A DNA stretch of 64,000 nt. Origin: Leeuwenhoekiella marinoflava DSM 3653 (lineage in GTDB: Bacteria; Bacteroidota; Bacteroidia; Flavobacteriales; Flavobacteriaceae). Positions 9,029 through 18,181 of the stretch are shown one piece after another. The notes under the pieces were generated by a model. The model was not told where the DNA came from. It searched no databases and worked only from the letters and a program-made list of their open reading frames with translations. Where the stretch lies: positions 186,001 through 250,000 of the forward strand of contig NZ_FQUN01000009.1 in assembly GCF_900129005.1 (NCBI RefSeq). Reading direction: 5' to 3'. Made by a program: the position numbers and the translations under genes. Numbering within the stretch: position 1 is the first letter of the stretch; every line of letters starts with the position of its first letter.

Positions 9029-9529
9029 ATGGCTACAATTACCCTTGGTGGAAACCCTACAGAGACTAATGGAGAGCTCCCTAAAGTAGGCACAACTGCC
9101 CCAGATTTCAAACTCGCTGCTACAGATTTAACTCAAATAAGCCTTGAAGACTATAAAGGAAAGCGCATCGTCATGAACATCTTTCCTAGTGTTGACACAG
9201 GTGTTTGCGCTGCTTCGGTTAGACAGTTTAATAAAGAGGCTTCTACTTTAGAAGATATTGCGGTCTTATGCATTTCCAGAGATTTACCCTTTGCACAAGC
9301 GCGCTTTTGCGGTGCAGAAGGTCTAGATAATGTTACAACGCTTTCAGATTTTAAAGACGGTTCTTTTGGTAAAGAATATGGTTTAGAAATCGCTGATGGT
9401 GCTTTTGCCGGATTGCATTCTCGCGTTGTCATTGTTTTAGATGCTGATCATAAGATTATTTACAGTGAGCAAGTACCTGAGATTGGTCAGGAGCCAGACT
9501 ATGAAGCTGCACTAAGCTCCTTAAATTAA
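9029..9529 (+). CDS. tpx: Thiol peroxidase (Tpx)
   Basis: The ATG at 9029 gives MATITLGGNPTETNGELP, the usual Tpx start and a 166-residue protein; an upstream ATG at 8978 would add 17 residues of no Tpx likeness and is rejected. The peroxidatic cysteine lies in SVDTGVCAASVRQFN (about Cys 60), and the resolving cysteine in FAQARFCGAEGLDN (about Cys 94), as in atypical 2-Cys Tpx. It reduces peroxides, preferably alkyl ones, using thioredoxin. DgkA starts 3 bp after the stop, so the two genes are probably one transcript. Confidence 0.95.
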   Translation: MATITLGGNPTETNGELPKVGTTAPDFKLAATDLTQISLEDYKGKRIVMNIFPSVDTGVCAASVRQFNKEASTLEDIAVLCISRDLPFAQARFCGAEGLDNVTTLSDFKDGSFGKEYGLEIADGAFAGLHSRVVIVLDADHKIIYSEQVPEIGQEPDYEAALSSLN

Positions 9530-9532
9530 ACT

Positions 9533-9904
9533 ATGACGCAACCGCCTAAAGAGAATTTTGCAATGAATAGAATCAAAGCCTTTAAATATGCTTTTAAAGG
9601 TGCGTGGTTATTGCGTAAAGAAGCCAGCATACAAGTACAACTGGGGTGCGCGTTGGCTGTTACAATTTTGGGCTTTATATTAGATATTTCTACTACAGAA
9701 TGGTGTATTCAACTCTTAGCAATAGCGCTCGTATTAGCTACAGAAGGACTCAATACGGCTATTGAAAGAATAGCAGATTTTATTCATCCTGAGTATCATA
9801 AAAAAATAGGCGTTATAAAAGATGTTTCTGCCGGTGCGGTAACCTTTGCAGCCGTTATTGCTGCGATCATTGGCTTTATTATTTATATACCTAAACTCTT
9901 CTAA
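9533..9904 (+). CDS. dgkA: Diacylglycerol kinase family protein
   Basis: A membrane protein of 123 residues (or 113 if the internal ATG at 9563 is used) with three hydrophobic segments. It carries the DgkA signature: the amphipathic start RIKAFKYAFKGAWLLRKEASIQ, and the motif ALVLATEGLNTAIERIADF, in which E, N and the second E are catalytic and metal-binding. Members phosphorylate diacylglycerol or undecaprenol; the Gram-positive-like short forms often use undecaprenol, and which applies here cannot be told. It lies 3 bp after tpx. Confidence 0.92.
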   Translation: MTQPPKENFAMNRIKAFKYAFKGAWLLRKEASIQVQLGCALAVTILGFILDISTTEWCIQLLAIALVLATEGLNTAIERIADFIHPEYHKKIGVIKDVSAGAVTFAAVIAAIIGFIIYIPKLF

Positions 9905-10057
9905 AATTTTATAAGTTTAGTACCGTTTGATATTTGTATTTTTACCCGCTAATGGTTAAAACCATCCGGAAATCAAACCGCAAATAATTGAATGATTTTT
10001 CAGATTTGTAGGCGTGTAAAGTTTTATCACCTAAATACTACTTAGTCTAAGCTTAGA

Positions 10058-12430
10058 ATGGCGAGAAAAAAAACCAAAACAAAAACTAAAGCTACAAAGC
10101 AGCCTGTAAAGTTCTCTTTTAAGCTGTCTAAACAACAGAAAATAGTTCTGGGGAGTTTTTTATTCCTTTTAGGACTTGCCTTGTTGTTTTCTTTTATCAG
10201 CTACTTTTTTACGTGGCAGGTAGATCAAAGTACGCTAGATAGTTTTAGCGACCGTAGTATGGAATCTCAAAATTGGCTCAATAAATTTGGTGCAGGTATT
10301 GGTGATTTTTTCATTTATCAAGGTTTTGGCTTGGCCGCATTTGCCTTAGCTGTATTGGTAACGCTTACCGGTTTTTATTACTTTTTTGACAAACCCAAAA
10401 AAAGCCTTCAGTCATTTTGGTTTTGGGGAATTATTGTGATGCTTTGGTTTTCGGTATTCTTCGGTTTTTTTGCAGATAAAAATCCGTTGCTGGGTGGTAT
10501 GGTAGGTTTTGAACTCAATGATTTCCTTCAGGATTTTATAGGAATGATCGGCACTATTCTGGTACTTGTTTTTGTTGCCATTGTTTATTTCGCCGTAAGG
10601 CTAAAACTGACTCCGGAACTTATAGGTCAATATCTTAAATCGAAAAAACAAGCTATTTCTTCAGAATTCAATACAGATGATTCAGATGAAAGGGAGTTTG
10701 TAGACACCGCTTTTGATAAAGATCATATTGAGCTCCCTGTTGAAGAAGACCTTGAAGATATTGAAGAACCGGTATTAACAACAAAATCCCAGCCAGAACC
10801 TAAACCTGCTCCACTCGAGGTTAACAAACCTGAAGAGGAAGAGAATTTTGAAATAGAAATTGAAGAGACCGTTGAAGAGGAAGAACTTGTTGAAAATCTA
10901 AGCACCAAGCTGGTTCAAGACTTTGGTGAATTTGATCCAACTTTAGAACTGAGCAATTATAAGTTTCCGTCTATTGAGCTGCTGAAAGATTATACAAAAG
11001 GACAAAGCATTACGATAGATCAAGAAGAGCTTGAAGAAAATAAAAATCGGATTGTAGATACCCTTAAAAACTACAAAATTGATATTGCACATATTAAAGC
11101 AACAGTAGGTCCTACAGTCACCTTGTACGAGATAGTTCCCGAAGCTGGTGTGCGTATTTCAAAAATCAAGAATCTTGAAGATGATATTGCGCTGTCACTT
11201 TCTGCACTGGGAATACGTATTATTGCACCTATTCCAGGAAAAGGAACTATAGGTATTGAAGTACCTAACAAAAATGCGCGTATTGTGTCTATGCGTTCAG
11301 CGATTGCTTCTCCACGTTTTCAAAATGCAGAAATGGAATTACCGCTTACTTTAGGAAAGACCATTTCTAACGAGACTTTTGTAGTAGATCTCGCCAAAAT
11401 GCCTCACTTGCTTATGGCAGGTGCGACCGGTCAGGGTAAATCGGTAGGATTGAATGCAATCTTAACTTCGTTATTGTATAAAAAGCATCCCGCTGAAGTC
11501 AAATTTGTTTTGGTCGACCCCAAAAAGGTTGAACTTACTCTGTTCAATAAAATTGAACGTCATTATCTGGCAAAACTCCCAGATTCTGAAGAAGCAATTA
11601 TTACAGATAATGCTAAGGTCATCAACACCTTAAACTCACTCTGTATCGAGATGGATCAGCGTTACGATCTGCTTAAAAATGCAATGGCTCGCAACATCAA
11701 AGAGTACAATGCTAAGTTTAAAAAACGCAAATTAAACCCTAACGACGGACATAAATTTTTACCTTATATCGTTCTGGTGATCGATGAGTTTGCAGATTTG
11801 ATTATGACTGCAGGTAAAGAGGTTGAAACTCCCATCGCACGTCTGGCTCAACTTGCCCGGGCAATCGGTATTCATCTTATTGTTGCCACACAGCGCCCTT
11901 CGGTAAACGTAATTACGGGTATTATCAAAGCCAACTTTCCGGCGCGAATTGCTTTTAGAGTAACTTCAAAAATAGATTCAAGAACCATTTTAGATAGCCA
12001 GGGTGCTGATCAGTTGATTGGTCGTGGAGACATGTTATTCACTCAAGGTAATTCACTGGTACGCATACAGTGTGCATTTGTAGATACTCCAGAAGTTGAA
12101 AAAATAACCGATTTTATCGGTTCACAGAAAGCCTATCCTGATGCCCACAAGCTGCCTGAATATGTAGGAGAAGAAGGTGGCACAGGTCTTGATATAGATG
12201 CCAGTGATCGGGATGTATTGTTTATGGATGCTGCAGAAGTTATTGTAACAGCGCAACAAGGAAGTGCGTCTTTACTACAACGGAAGCTTAAATTGGGGTA
12301 CAACCGCGCAGGGCGAATTATAGATCAATTAGAAGCTGCCGGTGTTGTAGGACCTTTTGAAGGCAGTAAAGCCAGACAAGTTCTCGTGAATGATATGAAT
12401 GGATTACACCAATTATTAAACAATGAATAA
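10058..12430 (+). CDS. ftsK: DNA translocase FtsK/SpoIIIE
   Basis: The 790-residue protein has a basic N-terminus, four membrane helices (within about 30-190), an acidic linker rich in Glu (about 210-295), and the motor: alpha/beta domains with Walker A GATGQGKS (about 454-461) and Walker B VLVIDEFADLI (about 570-580), then the ATQRPSVNVITG segment. The C-terminal gamma winged helix (about 720-785, SASLLQRKLKLGYNRAGRII) recognises KOPS-type polar sequences. It pumps DNA at the septum during chromosome segregation. Its last 8 bp overlap the next gene. Confidence 0.97.
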   Translation: MARKKTKTKTKATKQPVKFSFKLSKQQKIVLGSFLFLLGLALLFSFISYFFTWQVDQSTLDSFSDRSMESQNWLNKFGAGIGDFFIYQGFGLAAFALAVLVTLTGFYYFFDKPKKSLQSFWFWGIIVMLWFSVFFGFFADKNPLLGGMVGFELNDFLQDFIGMIGTILVLVFVAIVYFAVRLKLTPELIGQYLKSKKQAISSEFNTDDSDEREFVDTAFDKDHIELPVEEDLEDIEEPVLTTKSQPEPKPAPLEVNKPEEEENFEIEIEETVEEEELVENLSTKLVQDFGEFDPTLELSNYKFPSIELLKDYTKGQSITIDQEELEENKNRIVDTLKNYKIDIAHIKATVGPTVTLYEIVPEAGVRISKIKNLEDDIALSLSALGIRIIAPIPGKGTIGIEVPNKNARIVSMRSAIASPRFQNAEMELPLTLGKTISNETFVVDLAKMPHLLMAGATGQGKSVGLNAILTSLLYKKHPAEVKFVLVDPKKVELTLFNKIERHYLAKLPDSEEAIITDNAKVINTLNSLCIEMDQRYDLLKNAMARNIKEYNAKFKKRKLNPNDGHKFLPYIVLVIDEFADLIMTAGKEVETPIARLAQLARAIGIHLIVATQRPSVNVITGIIKANFPARIAFRVTSKIDSRTILDSQGADQLIGRGDMLFTQGNSLVRIQCAFVDTPEVEKITDFIGSQKAYPDAHKLPEYVGEEGGTGLDIDASDRDVLFMDAAEVIVTAQQGSASLLQRKLKLGYNRAGRIIDQLEAAGVVGPFEGSKARQVLVNDMNGLHQLLNNE

Positions 12431-13088
12431 TATGAAATTTTCAAAAATAAAAGTACTTACCCTGATGCTTATTGCATGTACCGGAGCTTCTACCCTATTT
12501 GCTCAGGATGCTAAAGCAAAAAAATTGCTGGATGAAGTTTCTGCCAAAGTAAAAACGTATGACAATATGTACATTGATTTTAAGTACGGGTTGTCTAATG
12601 ATGCCGCAGGCATTAATCAGGAAACCCGTGGTGATGTGACTTTATACGGTGATAAATACAAACTGAATTTAATGGGTACTACCCAAATGTACGACGGTAA
12701 AAAGTTATATACCATCATCCCTGAAGACGAAGAAATCACAATTTCTACTCAGGATCCGGGAGATGATGATGCCATTACCCCTTCTAAAATGCTAACTTTT
12801 TTCAATGAAGGGTATACCTATAAATGGGATATTGAGCAAAATGTAAATGGTCGTAAAATTCAATATGTAAAACTCACCCCTATGGACTCTAACAGTGAGT
12901 TAAAGTCTGCTTTATTAGGTATTGATGCGCAAACCAAACACATTTATCGATTGATCATGACTCAAAATAACGGCAGTAAAATCACAATTACCGTTAACTC
13001 ATTTAAAACTGATAAACCTTTACCTGATAACATGTTTGTTTTTGATGAAAACAAATATGGAGACTACTATATAAACCGACTAGACTAG
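12423..13088 (+). CDS. LolA-like outer-membrane lipoprotein carrier protein
   Basis: A secreted protein of 221 residues (218 from the second ATG at 12432, which has the better signal peptide start MKFSKIKVLTLMLIACTG). The signal peptide ends near LFAQD. The mature part fits the LolA-like fold: KAKKLLDEVSAKVKTYDNMYIDFKY at the start, then curved sheet strands with GDVTLYGDKYKLNLMG and an SKMLTFFNEG segment. In flavobacteria this gene regularly follows ftsK. It should carry lipoproteins or related lipids through the periplasm. It overlaps ftsK by 8 bp and lies 6 bp before the LptF/G-like gene, so the three are one operon. Confidence 0.9.
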   Translation: MNNMKFSKIKVLTLMLIACTGASTLFAQDAKAKKLLDEVSAKVKTYDNMYIDFKYGLSNDAAGINQETRGDVTLYGDKYKLNLMGTTQMYDGKKLYTIIPEDEEITISTQDPGDDDAITPSKMLTFFNEGYTYKWDIEQNVNGRKIQYVKLTPMDSNSELKSALLGIDAQTKHIYRLIMTQNNGSKITITVNSFKTDKPLPDNMFVFDENKYGDYYINRLD

Positions 13089-13094
13089 GTTCTC

Positions 13095-14705
13095 TTGAAA
13101 ATACTAGACCGTTACATTCTCACAACATTTATCAAGAACTTTCTCAGCACGTTCATCATCTTGATGTTCATCTTTGTCTTACAAACCGTATGGTTGTACA
13201 TCAAAGAATTAGCCGGGAAAGATCTTGATTTTATGATTATTGTAAAATTTTTGATGTACTTCTCTCCCCGATTAGTAACACTGGTTTTACCCCTAACGGT
13301 CTTGCTTACCAGTATCATGACCTTCGGTAATTTTGCAGAAAACTATGAGTTTGCAGCGATGAAATCTACTGGCATTTCACTACAGCGTGCGATGCGCAGT
13401 CTTACCATCTTTATTCTAGCACTAGCCGCAACATCTTTCTTGTTTGCCAATTATGTGATTCCGGCGGCTGAGTTTGAGTCGCTTAACTTGCGCCGAAATA
13501 TCGCCCAGGTAAAACCAGCTATGGCAATTACTAAGGGGCAATACACCGCTATAGGTGAAGATTATGTGATGAAAGTAGCCGATAAACAAGGTGAAAAAGG
13601 TCAGTTTTTAAAAGATGTCATTATTTATCAGAAAGATCCCTCCAGAGTGGGTAATTATACCGTAATCAAAGCTCGCGAAGGTGAATTGATAAGTGCCGAA
13701 GGAGATAATGTACTTTCCTTAAAATTAATTGACGGCAATTACTACGATGAGGTTGAGCAAAAGGATTTTAGAAAGCAAAAGCGAGAACCCTATGTAAAAA
13801 GCTATTTTGAGACCTATACCATAAACATAGATCTTTCAGAGCTTAGCAATGTAGATATGGATGAGAAGAGTATCGATAATGCATACACCATGCTCACCGT
13901 TACCCAACTGAATGACACGCTTGCAGACATCTCTAAAAATTACAATCAGTATTTAACTTCTTTAGGAAAAGGGCAGGTAAGAGAAATGCAGTTGCGCCCA
14001 CTTGATTCTTCATACTTAAAGAATATAAAGAAAGACACTACACGCGTTTTAAAGGAAAACCTAATCGATAATTTTGAATTTTCAGAACAAATTCAAGTTT
14101 TAGATTATGCAAAAACCACTGTAAAAAACAACATCACCTCAATAAAACAACGCAAGACCGACAACGGTATTAAGATCAAAACTTTGAGTAAATATGAAAT
14201 TGCATTACACGAAAAATTTGTTCTTGCCTTTGGCTGCATAATTCTGTTTTTTGTAGGTGCTCCTCTGGGCGCCATTATACGTAAAGGTGGTTTGGGATTA
14301 CCCATTGTTATTGGAGTTGTGTTGTTTTTAACCTACCATTTCATCGGTATTTTTGCAAAGAATAGCGCCGAAGATGGTACCGTTGCAGCTTGGCTAGCCA
14401 GCTGGCTGAGTACACTTATTTTGTTTCCGTTAGGCGTTTATTTAACCTACCGGGCTACAACAGATCAAGGCTTATTTGATCTAGACGGATTTTTAGATCC
14501 AATCAAAAAATGGTTCAAAAAGAAAAAAGATATCGAAGTTGATCCTGAGCAACCTTTGATGGATTTTGACTTGTCTAATTCTGAAAAGGCAATTTTAAAA
14601 ACCAAAACAAAAAGAGAGCTTCAAGACATTGTAAAAAACTATAAAGCTTACGGATATTCTAAAAAATTCAAGGATGCTGCAGAAATCTTACTGGAGACAT
14701 TATAA
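13095..14705 (+). CDS. LptF/LptG family permease (YjgP/YjgQ)
   Basis: The 536-residue inner-membrane protein starts at a TTG (MKILDRYILTTFIKNFLSTF), the standard LptF/G start, 6 bp after the previous stop. It has three N-terminal helices, a long periplasmic beta-jellyroll part (about 120-360), and three more helices after FVLAFGCIILFFVGAPLGAI, followed by a cytosolic tail of about 80 residues with KKKK motifs. LptF/G with LptB extract lipopolysaccharide and pass it to LptC. The helix with FVGAPLGAIIRKGG is the most conserved site. Whether this is the F or G paralogue cannot be told. Confidence 0.93.
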   Translation: MKILDRYILTTFIKNFLSTFIILMFIFVLQTVWLYIKELAGKDLDFMIIVKFLMYFSPRLVTLVLPLTVLLTSIMTFGNFAENYEFAAMKSTGISLQRAMRSLTIFILALAATSFLFANYVIPAAEFESLNLRRNIAQVKPAMAITKGQYTAIGEDYVMKVADKQGEKGQFLKDVIIYQKDPSRVGNYTVIKAREGELISAEGDNVLSLKLIDGNYYDEVEQKDFRKQKREPYVKSYFETYTINIDLSELSNVDMDEKSIDNAYTMLTVTQLNDTLADISKNYNQYLTSLGKGQVREMQLRPLDSSYLKNIKKDTTRVLKENLIDNFEFSEQIQVLDYAKTTVKNNITSIKQRKTDNGIKIKTLSKYEIALHEKFVLAFGCIILFFVGAPLGAIIRKGGLGLPIVIGVVLFLTYHFIGIFAKNSAEDGTVAAWLASWLSTLILFPLGVYLTYRATTDQGLFDLDGFLDPIKKWFKKKKDIEVDPEQPLMDFDLSNSEKAILKTKTKRELQDIVKNYKAYGYSKKFKDAAEILLETL

Positions 14706-14791
14706 GGGGTTTTATTAAAGTTTCAGTAATGCTACTTCAAGGTAAGAGCAAGCTAAATCGTACCTTTATATCCGCTTAAAAAAGAAAGAAT

Positions 14792-15937
14792 ATGGATACG
14801 CAAACGCGCGCCAAAAAGACCAAACTCAATACCATACCAGAAGCTATTGAGGATATAAAACAAGGTAAAGTAATCATTGTTGTAGATGATGAAGACCGTG
14901 AGAATGAGGGTGATTTTCTAGCCGCTTCAGAGCTTGTCACTGCAGAAACAATAAACTTTATGGCAACGCACGGCCGTGGCCTTATCTGTGCTCCTATCAC
15001 TGAAGAACGCTGCAAAGAGCTCAAGTTAGAAATGATGGTAGGCACAAACAGTGACCCTATGGAAACTGCATTTACTGTTTCTATTGATTTAAATGGTCAC
15101 GGAGTTACGACCGGTATTAGTGCTTTAGATCGCGCTAAAGCTGTAAAAGCACTCACTGATCCTGATATGAATCCGTGGGATTTCACAAGACCGGGGCACA
15201 TTTTCCCGCTTAAAGCAAAAGAAGGCGGTGTTTTAAGAAGAACAGGTCATACAGAAGCCGCTATAGACTTTGCACGCCTTGCGGGCTTTGCCCCTGCTGG
15301 TGTCATCGTAGAAGTCATGAATGAAGACGGAACCATGGCTCGCTTACCGCAACTCTTTGAAATCGCAGAAAAATTTGATCTAAAAATTGTTTCCATTGCA
15401 GATCTTGTGGCGTACCGTATGCAACACGACTCGCTTATCGTTAAAAAAGAAGATTTTGAAATCAATACTCTTTTTGGAACTTTTAGACTACGCGCGTATC
15501 AGCAAACTACAAATGATCAAATACATATTGCGCTATCAAAAGGCACCTGGGTAAACGATGAACCGGTTCTTGTTCGTGTGAATTCATCTTTTGTGAATAA
15601 TGACATTCTAAGTACACTAACTGAGCAAGCAGATACTAAACTCAATCAGATTTTTGAAAAGATCAATTCTGAAGGAAAGGGTGTGGTCGTTTTTATAAAT
15701 CAAGAAAATTTTGCCAGTAAGTTACTCTTCCGCCTTGCGGAATTAAAAGAACACCAAGAAACCGGACGCGAACTTACAAACAATTCTAAAATGGATTTAA
15801 AAGATTTTGGTATAGGTGCTCAAATCTTACACGATCTGGGAATTTCTAAAATACGTTTACTTTCTAATAGCGAAGACCAAAAACGCGTAGGTATGGTAGG
15901 TTATGGTCTTGAAATTACCGACAAAGTAGATTACTAA
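14792..15937 (+). CDS. ribB: RibBA-type protein: DHBP synthase with degenerate GTP cyclohydrolase II domain
   Basis: The N-terminal half (about 1-215) is 3,4-dihydroxy-2-butanone-4-phosphate synthase, with IVVDDEDRENEGDFLAAS (metal-binding acids), THGRGLICAPI and RRTGHTEAAIDFARLAG; it makes the four-carbon unit of riboflavin. The C-terminal half (about 216-381) keeps the GTP cyclohydrolase II outline (GTFRLRAYQ, KDFGIGAQILHDLGISKIRLLSN, YGLEI). However, the zinc cysteines normally found in VHSECLTGD and RRCDC are absent: the site reads VNSSFVNNDILSTLTEQ. The cyclohydrolase activity is therefore probably lost. A -7-like TACCTTTA box lies near 14760. Confidence 0.9.
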   Translation: MDTQTRAKKTKLNTIPEAIEDIKQGKVIIVVDDEDRENEGDFLAASELVTAETINFMATHGRGLICAPITEERCKELKLEMMVGTNSDPMETAFTVSIDLNGHGVTTGISALDRAKAVKALTDPDMNPWDFTRPGHIFPLKAKEGGVLRRTGHTEAAIDFARLAGFAPAGVIVEVMNEDGTMARLPQLFEIAEKFDLKIVSIADLVAYRMQHDSLIVKKEDFEINTLFGTFRLRAYQQTTNDQIHIALSKGTWVNDEPVLVRVNSSFVNNDILSTLTEQADTKLNQIFEKINSEGKGVVVFINQENFASKLLFRLAELKEHQETGRELTNNSKMDLKDFGIGAQILHDLGISKIRLLSNSEDQKRVGMVGYGLEITDKVDY

Positions 15938-16010
15938 AGTGTTAAATTATTGTGCATCTGTCACATAATAAAACTAAAATCGTATTTATAGGTAACTAAA
16001 AACCACAACT

Positions 16011-16358
16011 ATGAGTACGAAATTTTACGTTACTATACTATCTATTTTAGGTTTTGGAAGTTTTTTATTTGCACAAGTACCCTCGCAAATGCGATTAACT
16101 CCGGCAGATTCGCTCTTTCAAAAATTCACTTTAAATGCTAAAGACTTTTCAGACCTGGATTTACCTGATACCGAAAAGGCGCTGAGTGAATTTATAGCTC
16201 CGGCAGAAAAACCGGATGGGTTTAAAAATCTGATGCCAATTATAGTCCCTGATAATAGGTTTGATTATAAACTGAAGATATACAAACCAAAAGAAACCTA
16301 CGATTACAATATGCCCATTTTAGAACCTATAATGATTGAGCGGTATTACAGATCATAA
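16011..16358 (+). CDS. Small secreted hypothetical protein
   Basis: The 115-residue protein starts with a clear signal peptide (MSTKFYVTILSILGFGSFLFA, cleavage near FAQ). The mature part is short, without cysteines, and ends with a basic tyrosine-rich tail (MIERYYRS). I do not recognise a family. The repeated KIYKPKETYDYNMPILEPI part looks like an extended peptide, and the protein may bind an envelope partner. It overlaps by 6 bp the end of the convergent nitroreductase gene. Confidence 0.7.
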   Translation: MSTKFYVTILSILGFGSFLFAQVPSQMRLTPADSLFQKFTLNAKDFSDLDLPDTEKALSEFIAPAEKPDGFKNLMPIIVPDNRFDYKLKIYKPKETYDYNMPILEPIMIERYYRS

Positions 16359-16982
16359 GTGAATGATGGTCTCTTTTTGAGGTCTGCGTACTTTTTTAAA
16401 ATCTGCAAACATATCATCTTCGGCACGATACCCCACAGGCAATATAAGTGCTGATGCCAGATTGTGCTTTTTAAGATCAAGAATCTCATCAAATTTTTCA
16501 GGCTCAAAACCTTCCATGGGGCAAGCATCTATTTTCTCTAATGCACAAACGGTAAGTAAGTTACCCATGGCTAAATATGCCTGGCGTATAGCCCATTCGC
16601 GTGTCTCTGATTTAGATTGATTATCAAACTTATTCGCAAGCATTTCTTTGAAAGGTTTCAAAATAGTCTCTGGAGTTTCGCGTATTTCCTGCACCCGATC
16701 AAAATAATTAGTAACAAACGGGGCTTTTACCTTTCGCTCTATACAAATAATCAAAAGATGTGATGCATCTAAAACCTGACGTTGATTCATAGCAGCTTCC
16801 ATCAATTTAGCCTGTATTTCTTTATTCGCAATCACTACAAGACGTAACGGCTGTAAACCATAGGAGGTTGCCGTAAGGTTAAAAGACTCTTGTAAAACCG
16901 CTAATTTTTGTTCTTCTAAAAATCGATTCTCATCAAACTTCTTTGTTGCATAACGCCATTTAAGGCTCGAAACTACATCCAT
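16353..16982 (-). CDS. NAD(P)H-dependent nitroreductase
   Basis: The 209-residue flavoenzyme is of the nitroreductase family. The start MDVVSSLKWRYATKKFDENR has the conserved RxAxKKFD FMN-phosphate site, LTATSYGLQPLRLVVI is the second FMN loop, AIRQAYLAMGNLLTVCALEKIDACPMEGF carries the helix and the conserved G-F near the flavin, and ILPVGYRAEDD the last strand. It reduces nitro or quinone compounds with NAD(P)H in the cytosol, probably as a dimer; the natural substrate is unknown. It stands alone and converges with the small secreted gene. Confidence 0.92.
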   Translation of the reverse strand: MDVVSSLKWRYATKKFDENRFLEEQKLAVLQESFNLTATSYGLQPLRLVVIANKEIQAKLMEAAMNQRQVLDASHLLIICIERKVKAPFVTNYFDRVQEIRETPETILKPFKEMLANKFDNQSKSETREWAIRQAYLAMGNLLTVCALEKIDACPMEGFEPEKFDEILDLKKHNLASALILPVGYRAEDDMFADFKKVRRPQKETIIHL

Positions 16983-17168
16983 CTTAAAATTTTAGACAAA
17001 TATAGTCTGCTAAAATTGCTAATCTTCTACCTAATGCTAAATTATTCTTATGTAATCATTATTAAAAACCATCATCACATTTAAAATTCTTGATACGTTA
17101 TTCGCTAATCTTTACGTTAGCATTAAAACAAATGATAAGTTTACAAGACTAAATTGCCAGCAGATTTT

Positions 17169-17831
17169 ATGTTTATAAAAAAAATACTCGCTTTACGCAT
17201 ACTGCGTTACCTCTTTCTAGCTGCTTTACTTGTTCTCATTTTAACGAGTTACCTATCTTATCATATTAAGAGCGAAACAGAACAATATATCTATGATGAT
17301 ATCAATAAAATTCCTAAAACCTATACCGCATTAGTTTTAGGAGCTAGTGTGCGCAGTAATGGTGAACTTTCTACGATGTTAAGAGATCGTGTAGAATCTG
17401 CTCTGTTATTATATCATAACGGTAAAATAAGTAGGTTTTTAGTTTCTGGAGATAACCGTACAACAAATTATAATGAACCGGTGGCCATGAAAAAGTATTT
17501 GCAAGAACGCGGTGTTCCTGAAGAAGATATTTTTATGGACTTTGCAGGTTTTGATACGTATGATTCAGTTTACCGGGCTTCCTATATTTTTGAAGTTGAT
17601 AATGCAATCGTTGTTTCGCAACGTTTTCACTTACCTCGTGCAGTTTATATAGCCCGTTCTATGGGGCTTAATTTTTACGGATATAATGGAGATCGACGCG
17701 AATATGAGCTGGAAAGTAGAAACAGATTTAGAGAGATTGCTGCAAATGTAAAAGCATGGTTAGAACTTTCAATTGACAAAGAGCCTCATTTTAAGGGTGA
17801 TAAAATACCCATTACCGGAAAAAATAATTAA
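17169..17831 (+). CDS. SanA/YdcF-like membrane protein (DUF218)
   Basis: One N-terminal membrane helix (YLFLAALLVLILTSYLSYHI) is followed by a periplasmic DUF218 domain: TYTALVLGASVRSNGELSTMLRDRVESALLLY, FLVSGDNRTTNYNEPVAMKKYL, GFDTYDSVYRASYIF and VSQRFHLPRAVYIARSMG, all diagnostic of SanA. SanA of enteric bacteria helps the envelope barrier against vancomycin; the chemistry is unknown. A TTG five codons upstream (17154) could also start it, but the ATG at 17169 fits better. The gene lies 90 bp before the tRNA. Confidence 0.88.
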   Translation: MFIKKILALRILRYLFLAALLVLILTSYLSYHIKSETEQYIYDDINKIPKTYTALVLGASVRSNGELSTMLRDRVESALLLYHNGKISRFLVSGDNRTTNYNEPVAMKKYLQERGVPEEDIFMDFAGFDTYDSVYRASYIFEVDNAIVVSQRFHLPRAVYIARSMGLNFYGYNGDRREYELESRNRFREIAANVKAWLELSIDKEPHFKGDKIPITGKNN

Positions 17832-17856
17832 GTCGAAAATTCATTAAAAAAGTGTG

Positions 17857-17886
17857 TTGTCAATCAGAAAAAACTTTCTATATTTG
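17857..17886 (+). promoter_or_regulatory. Promoter of tRNA-Ser
   Basis: TTG at 17857-17859 and TATATTTG at 17879-17886 are separated by 19 bp. This fits the Bacteroidota -33/-7 promoter (TTG, then TAnnTTTG) and places the start of transcription near 17892, 30 bp before the mature tRNA. Confidence 0.85.
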
Positions 17887-17921
17887 CACCCGCAATCAGC
17901 AAATAGCTGATGAGACACTCA

Positions 17922-18006
17922 GGAGAAATGGCAGAGTGGTCGAATGCGGCAGTCTTGAAAACTGTTGAGGGTCACACCTCCGGGGGTTCGAATCCCTCTT
18001 TCTCCG
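17922..18006 (+). tRNA. tRNA-Ser(UGA)
   Basis: The 85-base cloverleaf has acceptor arms GGAGAAA and TTTCTCC plus discriminator G, an anticodon loop CTTGAAA with anticodon TGA, a long variable arm (GAGGGTCACACCTC) as expected for serine, and the T loop GGTTCGAATCC. No CCA is encoded. Its 3' half is the attachment site for the elements to the right. Confidence 0.97.
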
Positions 18007-18012
18007 CTGAAA
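17985..18012 (+). repeat. Attachment site 1 (tRNA-Ser 3' end), left end of E1
   Basis: The segment from the T loop to just past the tRNA (GGTTCGAATCCCTC, then TTTCTCCGCTGAAA) recurs at 37909-37936 with 25 of 28 bases alike, and its last 16 bases (CCTCTTTCTCCGCTGA) recur exactly at 60044-60059. These are the direct repeats left by integrase-mediated insertion into a tRNA. Confidence 0.9.
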
Positions 18013-18049
18013 AGCCCCGAAACACCAGTGTTTACGGGGCTTTCTTTTT
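18011..18049 (+). terminator. Terminator of tRNA-Ser, at the E1 left junction
   Basis: Arms AAAGCCCCG and CGGGGCTTT with a 15-base loop are followed by CTTTTT. It ends tRNA-Ser transcription, yet it lies inside the element, just after the attachment core. Confidence 0.85.
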
Positions 18050-18051
18050 AT

Positions 18052-18071
18052 GGGTGTTGAATTAGGTGTTG
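18052..18071 (+). repeat. E1 left arm repeat (integrase arm-site candidate)
   Basis: GGGTGTTGAATTAGGTGTTG matches GGGTGTCGAATTAGGTGTTA at 37781-37800 in 18 of 20 positions, same orientation. Sites of this sort near both ends of an element are typical arm-type binding sites of tyrosine integrases. Confidence 0.7.
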
Positions 18072-18181
18072 TTTGTAAGGTTTTTAATTTTTTAAGTTTT
18101 TGTTTTTCTCTCTCATAAAACTTAACTTGATACCACTTAAGATGGGTATTGGAATCAATTTCTCCGTTAAACTTATAGCAA

